NCBI GenBank assembly: GCA_964601275.1
Contig: CAZRMV010000001.1
Coordinates: forward strand, 248,001-312,000
Direction of reading: 5' to 3'
DNA from: JAOZPE01 sp964601275
GTDB taxonomy: Bacteria; Krumholzibacteriota; Krumholzibacteriia; JAJRXK01
Length of the DNA: 64,000 nucleotides
Part shown: piece after piece, positions 34,616-41,996 of the stretch
Position numbering within the stretch: the first letter of the stretch is position 1
Layout of the letters: each line of letters begins with the position of its first letter
The notes under the pieces: model-generated
The model's database searches: none
What the model saw: the letters and a program-made list of their open reading frames with translations, nothing else
What the model was told of the DNA's origin: nothing
Made by a program: the position numbers and the translations under genes

Positions 34616-35296
34616 ATGACAGAAACGACCCGGGCTCCCGAAAGGAAGGGCGTGTGGGCCTCGGCGGCGGCGGTGGGCGCCGCGGTCCTGGCCTCCGCCT
34701 GTTGCCTGGGGCCGGCGATCCTGCTGGCCCTGGGGATCGGAGGACTCGGCTTCGCGTCGGCCCTAGAGCCCTTCCGTCCCTGGTTCTTGGCCCTCACCGC
34801 CCTCTTCCTGGGCGGCGCATTCTATCTGGCCTACCGTCCCCAGCCCGCATGCGCGGCGGACGCTTCCTGTACCCCCGCCTCGCGCCGACGGATGCGGATC
34901 GTGGTATGGCTCGCCGCGATCCTGGCCCTGGGCGCCGCGGCCTATCCCCACCTGGCCGGAGCCCGGGCCCAACGGCAGTTGAGCGCACAACCGATGGGCG
35001 AAACCGCGGCGAAGACCCACGAGGTGGAACTGATCGTCCGGGGCATGACCTGCAGCGCCTGCGCGACGCACATCCAGGAAAGCCTGGAAGCGGTGCCCGG
35101 GGTGGAGGAAGCCGCGGTACGGTATCCCGAAGGGGATGCAACCGTCCGGCTGAGTGGTGCGGTCTCTCCGGATCGATTGATCGAGGCGGTCCAGGAAGCG
35201 GGCTACGATGCGTCCGTCACTTCGAGGTCCTCTCCGCAAGGGGGCGGTCCATCGAACCACCCACTGGATTCTGGATCGGAGGCCGGCCATGGCTGA
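34616..35296 (+). CDS. merT: Mercuric transport protein MerT fused to a MerP-like metal-binding domain
   Basis: 226 residues. A MerT-like part has three hydrophobic helices, with the vicinal pair in SACCLGPAI (about residues 23-31) that accepts Hg(II) and further Cys in a loop (ACAADASC). A C-terminal MerP/heavy-metal-associated domain follows at about residues 140-205 with GMTCSAC. Such MerTP fusions are known. It would bring Hg(II) into the cytoplasm for detoxification. AAGGAG lies nine bases before the ATG, just downstream of the MerR-type promoter. No mercuric reductase (MerA) is present in the window. Confidence 0.88.
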   Translation: MTETTRAPERKGVWASAAAVGAAVLASACCLGPAILLALGIGGLGFASALEPFRPWFLALTALFLGGAFYLAYRPQPACAADASCTPASRRRMRIVVWLAAILALGAAAYPHLAGARAQRQLSAQPMGETAAKTHEVELIVRGMTCSACATHIQESLEAVPGVEEAAVRYPEGDATVRLSGAVSPDRLIEAVQEAGYDASVTSRSSPQGGGPSNHPLDSGSEAGHG

Positions 35297-35807
35297 GACG
35301 AACCATTCCTGTTGTCGCACCGGCGCCTCGTGCGAGAGCTCCGAACCAGCGTCGCGTCCGCCTGCTCATGCGAGCTGCCCGGAGTGCGGATCACCGGCGG
35401 ATCGGGTCCACCCGATCACCCTCGAGCACCTGGTCCGGCCCGAGGCACGTCCCCGGGTCGACTCCAAGGCCTCCTGGTATTTCTGCCGGTCCAGGACCTG
35501 CGATGTCGTCTATTTCCAGCTCGATGGCGACGGTCGGTTCCTGCGGAGCGATCTCAGCGTGCGGGTCGGAGTGAAGGAGACCGAGGATCCCATCCCCCTC
35601 TGTTATTGTTTCGGCCACACCCGGGCGTCGGTGGAGGAGGAGATCGTCGCGACCGGCCGGACCACGGTGATCGAGAGCATCAGCGAGGAGATCCGCGCCG
35701 GCCGCTGCGCGTGCGAGGTGAAGAACCCCTCGGGCCGTTGTTGTCTTCCCGAGGTGAAGGTGGCGGTGAAGCAACTGCAGGCCGATGCCGCCCGGGCGGG
35801 GAACTGA
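35289..35807 (+). CDS. CopZ-like zinc-ribbon / [2Fe-2S] metallochaperone-type protein
   Basis: 172 residues, cytosolic. The N-terminal half resembles the CopZ N-terminal zinc domain (SCPECGSPADRVHPIT, then YFCRSRTCDVVYF). The C-terminal half resembles a BFD-like [2Fe-2S] domain (CYCFGHT, later GRCACEVKNPSGRCC). Cys content is very high. The ATG at 35289 overlaps the end of merTP by eight bases and has GGAGG before it, so it is co-translated with the mercury transporter. It lacks the MXCXXC copper-binding domain of Archaeoglobus CopZ. A role in receiving or sequestering imported metal is inference from context. Confidence 0.85.
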   Translation: MAETNHSCCRTGASCESSEPASRPPAHASCPECGSPADRVHPITLEHLVRPEARPRVDSKASWYFCRSRTCDVVYFQLDGDGRFLRSDLSVRVGVKETEDPIPLCYCFGHTRASVEEEIVATGRTTVIESISEEIRAGRCACEVKNPSGRCCLPEVKVAVKQLQADAARAGN

Positions 35808-35818
35808 TCGCCGAAGCG

Positions 35819-35835
35819 GAGCCGAGCAACGGCTC
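35819..35835. terminator. Small hairpin between convergent genes
   Basis: GAGCCG (35819-35824) and CGGCTC (35830-35835) around a five-base loop in the 67-base gap between the CopZ-like gene and the convergent outer-membrane protein gene. There is no T-tract. Confidence 0.3.
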
Positions 35836-35874
35836 GTGGAAGCGGATCGGGAAACCTGATCTCCGAAAGGGCTC

Positions 35875-37260
35875 TCAGAACCGGAAGTCCGCCCCCAACA
35901 GCAGCCGGATCCTCCGGTAGATCACCCGGGTCTGGTCGGGGAAGACTCCGTCGCGGGGAGTGTCTCCGAGGTCGGAGAGCAGGGCGATGTCCTTGCTGCC
36001 GGTTCCGTAGCCCAACCCCACGGTCATGGCCGCTGAGCTGAAGGTCACCTCGACCCCGAGGGTTCCCCGGTAGATGTCCCACTGCGAGAGCGACAGATCG
36101 TCCTTGTCCTGGTGGACCGCCGCGGAGCGATCCACCGCGAAGCTGGCGTAGCCCTTCAGGTTCCGGCTCAGGGGGGTCTGGAGTCCCAGGCCCCAGTTCA
36201 CCACGGAAGCGGCTTCGTCGTAGACCTTCTTCTCCTGGAATCCACCCCCGGTCTGCGGGTAGTGGCCCGGAGCGGCGAGGATCAGGTAGCGGTCGACGTG
36301 GCTGAACCACTCGGCACTGAAATAGAGTTGCCAGTTCCCCAGGACGTAGGAACCTCCCACCCCCACCGACCATGGATTCTTGTAACGGACGTCCAGATCC
36401 TGCTGGTGATCACTGCTCAGATAAGCTTGGTCGAAGGGGGGACCGAATCCGTCCAATCCGGTGGAAGCGTCCTGCTGATAGCTCTCTCCCCAACCCAGCA
36501 CATGCAGACCGGCGGTGGTGAGGTTCGCGCCCAGGGTGAAGGAATCGCCCTCGTAGGCGACGCCGAACTTGGCGAGAAGACGCCCGTCAACGTAGGAGAC
36601 GTCCGAGATGGAAAGCCCCTGGTCGAGGGTGCTGTCCGGATGCGCGATGGAAACGGCGATCTCCTGCCGCAACCGTTCGCTCCGGTAGGCTCCGTAGGCG
36701 GTCACCCCCACCGCGAACCGATCGCCGAACCGTTTCGACCAGCTCAGGCCACCCCAGTACTCGCTGACCTTGTGCCGGGCGAGGGCTTCGCCCGCAGTCA
36801 GGTCGGTCGGCGGTGGACCCGTCCCGGAACCGGGGTCGGCGCGCCGGGCCTTGAGTTCCAGATCTTCCTTGGCCCGGTTGAGGAGGGAATAGGCCAACTT
36901 GGTGCCCCCCAGCCAGTTCACGGTGAATTCACCCGCGATCAGGTCCGGAGCGGCCTGTAGCTGGTTGGAGCTGAGATCCCGTCCTTCTCCGGCGCCGTCT
37001 GGAATCGAAAGATTGGTGAACTGATAGACCTTGGTGGCCAGGACCAGCGACTTCTGCCGGCTGAGCGCCATCGCACCCGGGTTGTAGTAGGTCGCGCTGG
37101 CGTCCCGGACGCTGCCGATGACCAAGCCCCCCAGCAGGTTCGCCCGGCTGCCGTACTGGTCTCTCCAGTAGTGGGTCGATTGGGCCGTCGCGGGAGACGG
37201 GACCGCAAGGGCGGCGAACACCAGGAGCCAGGCCGTTGTTCTCGCATCTCGTGGATTCAT
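35875..37260 (-). CDS. Outer-membrane beta-barrel protein, OMPP1/FadL-like
   Basis: 461 residues. The signal peptide ends at PATAQ (near residue 24). The mature N-terminus reads RANLLGGLVIGSVRDASATYYNPGAMA, seen here as GSVRDASATYYNPGA, the arrangement typical of FadL/OMPP1-type hydrophobic-compound transporters and PorV-like barrels. The rest is strand-rich and ends in LLLGADFRF with terminal Phe. The start is the ATG at 37260; a much longer reading frame upstream overlaps the SatD-like gene antisense-free but lacks a signal at its N-terminus and is rejected. The ribosome site is weak. It is probably co-transcribed with the SatD-like gene 35 bases upstream. Confidence 0.82.
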   Translation of the reverse strand: MNPRDARTTAWLLVFAALAVPSPATAQSTHYWRDQYGSRANLLGGLVIGSVRDASATYYNPGAMALSRQKSLVLATKVYQFTNLSIPDGAGEGRDLSSNQLQAAPDLIAGEFTVNWLGGTKLAYSLLNRAKEDLELKARRADPGSGTGPPPTDLTAGEALARHKVSEYWGGLSWSKRFGDRFAVGVTAYGAYRSERLRQEIAVSIAHPDSTLDQGLSISDVSYVDGRLLAKFGVAYEGDSFTLGANLTTAGLHVLGWGESYQQDASTGLDGFGPPFDQAYLSSDHQQDLDVRYKNPWSVGVGGSYVLGNWQLYFSAEWFSHVDRYLILAAPGHYPQTGGGFQEKKVYDEAASVVNWGLGLQTPLSRNLKGYASFAVDRSAAVHQDKDDLSLSQWDIYRGTLGVEVTFSSAAMTVGLGYGTGSKDIALLSDLGDTPRDGVFPDQTRVIYRRIRLLLGADFRF

Positions 37261-37295
37261 CTCGAACCACTTATCCCGTCGATGACAAGCCCCTG

Positions 37296-37970
37296 TCAAG
37301 CCGGAAGGGCTGCGGTGAAGAGCTCCAGTGCGGCGGCGAGTCCTCGTTCGGCCGCGATCGTCGGGCGGTACATGGCTCCCTCGAGCGAACGGCTCACCGT
37401 GGGAGGGGTCACTCCCCGCAGGCGGGCCACTTCCTTCAGCGTCGGATGATTCCGGGCCAGCGCGATGGTCTCGCGCTGGCGGGGCTTCCATCGCCAGCGG
37501 ACCGCCCCGAGCAATTGCAGCAGGCCCTCGAGCACGGCCTTCTCCGGCGGTGGAAAGCCCTCGACCGCGGCCCAGAGCCCCGCTCGCCGCGCGGTCTCGT
37601 GGGCGACGTGGGCCCTCTGGAACGCGGGGCCGTCCATGCGGTGGACACTCCCGCGCAGCGGGGTGAGCACCGGCCCCCATCCGAGGCCGAAGCGAAGCTG
37701 GAACCCGGGCAGTTCGATCTCCAGGGCGGTCGCCAGCGCGGGAAAGGAGGGGGGCTCCCGGAGCAGGGCCTGGAAGGTGGTTCCCGTGGTCAACTGGAGG
37801 GAGGTGCGCAGGGGGCGACGGTGCCGCCGGGAGACCTCGTCCAGGGCGCGCTCCAGGCGCGGGAAGGCCGCGCCGGGGTCCATCCCCGGAGAACTCTTCA
37901 GGCTTCCTTCCAGCACCAGATGGAATGGCTGAATCATTGCAATCATGGCAAAACAAGTCTTAATCACCAT
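37296..37970 (-). CDS. SatD-like protein with C-terminal helix-turn-helix
   Basis: 224 residues. The central part matches the SatD family layout: an Ala/Leu-rich helix pair, LTTGTTFQALLR, then ELPGFQLRFGLGWGPV and RMDGPAFQRAH, with the family's DGPAF..A signature clear. The last 60 residues look like a helix-turn-helix (TLKEVARLRGVTPPTVSRSLEG), suggesting transcriptional control. The start at 37970 has AGGA seven bases upstream; 38012, 37946 and 37937 are alternatives. SatD function is unclear in the literature I know. It probably regulates itself and the downstream barrel gene (inference). Confidence 0.72.
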   Translation of the reverse strand: MVIKTCFAMIAMIQPFHLVLEGSLKSSPGMDPGAAFPRLERALDEVSRRHRRPLRTSLQLTTGTTFQALLREPPSFPALATALEIELPGFQLRFGLGWGPVLTPLRGSVHRMDGPAFQRAHVAHETARRAGLWAAVEGFPPPEKAVLEGLLQLLGAVRWRWKPRQRETIALARNHPTLKEVARLRGVTPPTVSRSLEGAMYRPTIAAERGLAAALELFTAALPA

Positions 37971-38060
37971 ATCAAATCCTGTCAATAGATATTCATAAAA
38001 TAGTAGATTCAAACTAATATAGGTAAAAATAACGGATTTACTGAATCACTGATTCGAAAG
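37930..38060. other. AT-rich island upstream of the SatD-like gene
   Basis: About 130 bases strikingly richer in A+T than anything else in this GC-rich window. On the minus strand TTGACA occurs about ten bases before the chosen SatD-like start, and runs such as ATTTTTACC and TATTTTATG are present. It contains promoter-like AT content for both divergent genes, but no single clear -35/-10 pair. Confidence 0.6.
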
Positions 38061-38199
38061 CTGTGGAAGCTTTTGCGGGCTCTCCAGGGCACCCATGGGT
38101 CCGGCCTCCCTTCCTTTCCCCTGGCCATGGATCCTCCTATCCTGGGACGGCGGAAGGAGCGCTCGGGAAGGCCAGACCCCGGTCCGAGGAGATCGAGAC

Positions 38200-38796
38200 A
38201 TGTCCACCTGGTACGCGGGCCACTGGGAGCTCGTCTTCTTTCCGGTGATCGGAGCGGCGATCGGGGCGCTGACCAACGACGTCGCCATCCGCATGTTGTT
38301 CCGGCCCACCCGGGAGTGGCGCCTGGGGCCCTGGCGGGTGCCGTTCACTCCCGGTCTCATTCCCGCCCAGAGGGCGGTCATCGCCCGCAACATCGCCCAG
38401 ACCTTCGAGACGAAGCTGCTTTCCTCGCGGGAAGTCCACGAGTTCCTCAGCGGGGAGCTGGTGCGCGCGAAGGTGCGCGCGAAGGTCGCCGAGATGCTTG
38501 AGGGACTGGGCCCCCTGGCCGCCTTGGCCCGCGGTTTCGAGCCCATGATCACCGACCGGCTCCTGTCCGGCCTGGAGGAGATGGCCGAGGAGGCGGTGCG
38601 GGACGGTGGTGGGTTCAACGTGGCGGGGCGGATCGAAGACCGCATCAACGGAATGGAGATCGCCGAGCTCGAACAATTGATCCTGGGTTTCTCCCGCCGG
38701 CAGTTCCGTCACATCACCTTCTTCGGCGGGGTGCTGGGATTCGCGATCGGGCTGTTGCAGGCGATCCTCACCCTGGGAGTGCGCGGGATGCTGTAG
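38200..38796 (+). CDS. DUF445 family membrane protein
   Basis: 198 residues. An N-terminal membrane helix (FFPVIGAAIGALTNDVAIRMLF) carries the family's GAxxGxxTNxxAIxMLF motif, followed by RLGPWRVPFTPGLIPAQR and a soluble helical region, then a C-terminal hydrophobic helix (FFGGVLGFAIGLLQAIL). Family members such as YheB are often about twice as long, so this is a short version. Function unknown. GAGGAG precedes the ATG. It is divergent from the SatD-like gene and convergent with the permease gene. Confidence 0.88.
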   Translation: MSTWYAGHWELVFFPVIGAAIGALTNDVAIRMLFRPTREWRLGPWRVPFTPGLIPAQRAVIARNIAQTFETKLLSSREVHEFLSGELVRAKVRAKVAEMLEGLGPLAALARGFEPMITDRLLSGLEEMAEEAVRDGGGFNVAGRIEDRINGMEIAELEQLILGFSRRQFRHITFFGGVLGFAIGLLQAILTLGVRGML

Positions 38797-38805
38797 GCCC
38801 GCCCC

Positions 38806-38825
38806 CGGCCGGTGACCGCCGGCCG
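38806..38825. terminator. GC hairpin between convergent genes
   Basis: A perfect 7-bp stem CGGCCGG / CCGGCCG with a six-base loop fills much of the 49-base gap between the convergent DUF445 and permease genes. There is no T-tract, so the terminator role is only likely by position. Confidence 0.4.
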
Positions 38826-38845
38826 CGACGGCGCCGGGATCGCCC

Positions 38846-40576
38846 CTAGGCGTCCCGGCCGATGCCTACCTGCCGCAGCAGGGCCCGTGGCCCGCGCCGG
38901 ACCAGGGAACCGATGAACATAAGGACGAAGAGGACGATTCCCGCCTTCTGCCACCAGTGGATGGCCCGTCCGGCCCGATCCAGGGGGGGGGCGGTGCCGG
39001 CCAGTCCGGGCAGGAGATTCACCAGCCATCCCAGCAGGATCGCCCCCACCGGAACCGTCAGCAGCACGATCCAGGCGGCCCGTCCCCGATGGACGCCCCG
39101 GATCGCGCCGTAGGTGGTCACGTTGGTAGCCGGACCGGTCAGCAGGAAGGCCAGGACCGCGCCCACCGCCGCGCCCTTCGCGAGGAAGACGGTGGCGATG
39201 GGAGTGGCTCCGGAAGCGCAGACGTAGAACGGCGTCGCCAGGACCCCGAAGAGCGGTACTTGCGCCACCGCCGGGATGACCGCGAGCAAGCCATCGACCA
39301 GCAGCGGTTCCATGAGGCCGGCGACGAGGATTCCGACCAGGACCCAGGGGCCCAGGTCGTCGAAGAGTTCCTTCATGCCGAAGACCAGCGCGCCGCGCAG
39401 ATCGTTGCGGGGAGGCGGCGGCGGTGGCTCGGCCGCATCGTCGATCCGGGACGCGGGCGCCACCCGGCCCGCGACCAGGCCCGCGAGCAGGGCCACCAGG
39501 AAGGCCGCGACCAGGCGGACCAGGGTGATCCGCAATCCCAGCAAGGGGAGGGAGATCAACAGGGAATCGAAACCCAGCTCGGGAGTGGCCACGAGGAAGG
39601 CGGTGGCCGCGGCGGCGGGCACCCCTCGGTCGTGGAGGCTGCGGTAGAGCGGCACCACGCCGCAGGAGCAGATGGGAAGGGGAAGTCCGAAGAGGATTCC
39701 CTTGAGCGCGCTGCTCAGTTCGGTGCGGCCGCGCAGCAGCCGCGAGAGCGAACGGGCGGGAATCATGGTCAACAGGCCCGCCCCGAGGAACCCCAGGACC
39801 ACCGCGAAGGAACTCTCGATGAAGAGGTATCCCATGTTGCGGAAACCTCGTTGCAGCACGGGGGGGACCGCGTCGGGCAGAAGGAAGAAGATGGCCAGCG
39901 CCAGCAGGGTGCCGGTCGCGCCCCAGGCGGGGTGCACCCGCCCGTCCGCGTGCTCGGCCTGATGCCGGTGGTCCATCACCACGTGGAGGAGACCACCGGC
40001 CAGGAGCGAGAAGATCACCCCGGAGACGACTCCCGTGCTCAGGGGCAGGAGGAAGGAACTGAGCGCGCTGCCCGCGAAGGTCGCGCCGACGATGGCGGCC
40101 AGGATCGCCACCGCCACCCGGGCCCCCAGGCGCGGTTTCACCGACCACCAGATCAACAATCCCACCGGCACCCGGTGGAGGAGAATCGCCAGGGGGAGGC
40201 TCCACTTTTCCTCCATGAGGCCGTGGATCACGTGCTCGTTGGCGGTCAGGGCCGCACCATCGAGCGACGCATGCAGGATGAGCCCGGCCATCGCAAGCCA
40301 CAGGACCGAACTCGACTCCCCGTGTTCCCGCCGGTGCAGCTTCCGTTCGGTGTACAGGGGCAGGAAAGCCCCGACCAGCGCGAAGAGAAGGCACCAGGCC
40401 CCGATGCTTTCCCTCGCCGAGGGCAACAGGTGCAGGAGGGCCAGGCCGCTCACCATGATCAGGATGAAGCCGTCCAGGAAGGCATGCAGGTCCGCGCGCC
40501 TCTGCAGAAGACCCGCCATCAAGGGGCCCACCGCCAGGGCGAAGGCCGCCAGCACGAGTGCCGTCTGTGCGCTCAT
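38846..40576 (-). CDS. Fusion of a ZIP-like metal-transporter half and a SO_0444/UPF0718-type permease
   Basis: 576 residues, about 14-16 membrane helices. The first about 230 residues resemble a ZIP-family transporter: a helix with HASLDGAAL (compare ZIP HNxxDG) and another with HRVPVGLLIWW in place of HExPH. The second half is a permease of the UPF0718/DUF318 type, with the Cys pair in LPICSCGVVPLYRSL, the segment FLVATPELGFDSL, and a second copy-like stretch GVLATPFYVCASGATPIATVF. Members of this group act in Cu/Zn efflux or arsenical export. The ZIP half has lost part of its usual ligands. It starts 10 bases after the stop of the upstream selenoprotein gene, so both are in one operon. Confidence 0.82.
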   Translation of the reverse strand: MSAQTALVLAAFALAVGPLMAGLLQRRADLHAFLDGFILIMVSGLALLHLLPSARESIGAWCLLFALVGAFLPLYTERKLHRREHGESSSVLWLAMAGLILHASLDGAALTANEHVIHGLMEEKWSLPLAILLHRVPVGLLIWWSVKPRLGARVAVAILAAIVGATFAGSALSSFLLPLSTGVVSGVIFSLLAGGLLHVVMDHRHQAEHADGRVHPAWGATGTLLALAIFFLLPDAVPPVLQRGFRNMGYLFIESSFAVVLGFLGAGLLTMIPARSLSRLLRGRTELSSALKGILFGLPLPICSCGVVPLYRSLHDRGVPAAAATAFLVATPELGFDSLLISLPLLGLRITLVRLVAAFLVALLAGLVAGRVAPASRIDDAAEPPPPPPRNDLRGALVFGMKELFDDLGPWVLVGILVAGLMEPLLVDGLLAVIPAVAQVPLFGVLATPFYVCASGATPIATVFLAKGAAVGAVLAFLLTGPATNVTTYGAIRGVHRGRAAWIVLLTVPVGAILLGWLVNLLPGLAGTAPPLDRAGRAIHWWQKAGIVLFVLMFIGSLVRRGPRALLRQVGIGRDA

Positions 40577-40586
40577 CCGGGGAGGC

Positions 40587-41786
40587 TCACGTCCCGGTTT
40601 CCTCCCATTCCTTCAGCTTGGTGGAGTACTCCACCTTGGAGGGATCCTCCTTCACCGCCTGCCGGAGATGCTCGAGGGCCTCCTGCCTGCGGCCGAGCCG
40701 CCGGCAGAGTTCGGCCGCGGTGTCCAGCAAGGCGGCGCGGCCGGGTCCCGGCGGAGCGATCTCGATCCCGTGGTGCGCCAGCTCGGCGGCGCGGCGGGTG
40801 TCCACCTCGTGCTGAACGCACCACCAGGCGTAACGATTGATCTGATCGGGATCCTTCCGCCATCCTTCCGGCATCGAGTCGTACTTGAGCTGGGCCGCGC
40901 GGGCCGGATCCTTCTCCAGATAGAGCGCGTGCTCGATGGAGAGATCGGTGACCACATCCGCGTCGACCGCCTCGCCGGCCTCCTCGACCGCGCGCCAGGC
41001 CCGTTCGAGGAATTGCAGCGCGTAATCTCCGGCCTGCTTCTTCTTCGCCAGCCAACGCGCGTAATAGTAGACCTCGGCCTTGTCCACCGGGTCCACCGTG
41101 TCGCTGGCCAGGGCCGCCTCGGCCGTGCGGGTCACCGAGTCCAGGGGGAAGGCGTCGTGACGGCATCCGATGGCGGTCGTCTCGAAGATCTTGAACGCGT
41201 AGTCGCGGTCGGGATCGAGGCGGGCCGCTTCCCGGTAGTACTGGATGCCCCGCGCGTAGTCTCCTCCCTCGCTGAGGATCCGGCCGAGGCGCCGGGCGTC
41301 GCCGAGGGTGGGCTGTTCTCGATAGCGGGCGATCTTCTCCTCCACGGTGGTCGGGTCCTGGACCGCCTCCCGCAGGGTCGTGGTGAAGGCGTCGACCCCT
41401 TCGTAGCCCGCCCACCGGTCGAGGATCACGCCCTGGGAGGTCGTCAGAAGGAAAGTCGGATAGGCAGCGACCTTGTAGCGCCGGGCCAACTCGATGCCCT
41501 TGCCCTTCTCGGCGTCCACCCGGTGGAAGACGACGGTGCCGAGTGCTTCCTGGATGGCCGATTCCGTCTTCGACGCACGGTCGAATTCCTTGCAGTTGGG
41601 TCACCAATCGGTGAAGAAATCGATGAGGACGAGTTTGCCCTGTGCTTCGGCCTCGGACAGGACCCGGTCGAAACCACGAGTGGATCCGGGGGCCTGCGCA
41701 GTGTCCTCGGCCTGGGTGGCCGAAGCGGGTCCGAACGCCAGCACCGCGCACAACAGGGCCAGCCAGGGGTGGATGTGGCGGTCCAT
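40587..41786 (-). CDS. Predicted selenocysteine-containing thioredoxin-fold protein with TPR-like C-terminus (in-frame TGA at 41601-41603)
   Basis: 399 residues when the TGA is read as Sec. The signal peptide ends near ASATQA (residue 25). The thioredoxin fold follows: KLVLIDFFTDW, then U62-P-N-C65-K, then a helix, and the cis-Pro segment AAYPTFLL. In thioredoxins the residue at position 62 is the first, attacking Cys of CxxC, so the TGA sits exactly where Cys is expected. The reading frame is intact for 183 bases before and over 1 kb after it. Residues about 150-399 look like TPR helices. A hairpin lies 21 bases after the TGA. It is probably a periplasmic thiol-disulfide enzyme. GAAGGA precedes the ATG at 41786. 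The alternative, a nonsense mutation in a Cys codon, is less likely. Confidence 0.8.
41569..41585 (-). promoter_or_regulatory. Candidate bacterial SECIS hairpin downstream of the in-frame TGA
   Basis: On the coding strand UUCGAC pairs with GUCGAA around a five-base loop CGUGC. The loop starts 21 bases after the UGA and has G at its second position, as reported for bacterial SECIS elements. The stem is short, so a folding check is warranted. Confidence 0.5.
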
Positions 41787-41928
41787 GATCAAGTCCTTCT
41801 CCGGGTAGGGGGTGCCCCCGAAGATAGACCAAGCAGAGACGCCGGACCAGCCCAATGCCGGGCTCGACGGCCTGTTCCGACGCCTTCGGCTCGATCTCCA
41901 GGTGCGGATCCATCGCGCGGTACTACCT

Positions 41929-41950
41929 TTCTGGGGTCTGGTTCCCAGAA
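41929..41950. other. Inverted repeat in the divergent intergenic region
   Basis: TTCTGGG (41929-41935) and CCCAGAA (41944-41950) are separated by eight bases between the selenoprotein gene and the PPIase gene, 47 bases before the PPIase start. It could be an operator or a small hairpin; nothing decides between them. Confidence 0.35.
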
Positions 41951-41996
41951 TTTGGCCGGCCGGGGCCGGAAACCATGGCCCGGGAGGAAACCCTCG

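Noticed and set aside
35875..37956. A 693-residue version of the outer-membrane protein
   Set aside because: The extra N-terminal 232 residues overlap the SatD-like gene on the same strand in another frame and are low-complexity Pro/Arg/Ala; a signal peptide appears only at the ATG at 37260.
41601..41603. TGA read as the end of a truncated thioredoxin-like gene or as a pseudogene
   Set aside because: The stop falls exactly on the expected Cys codon, the frame stays intact on both sides, and a candidate SECIS hairpin follows; selenocysteine is the simpler reading.
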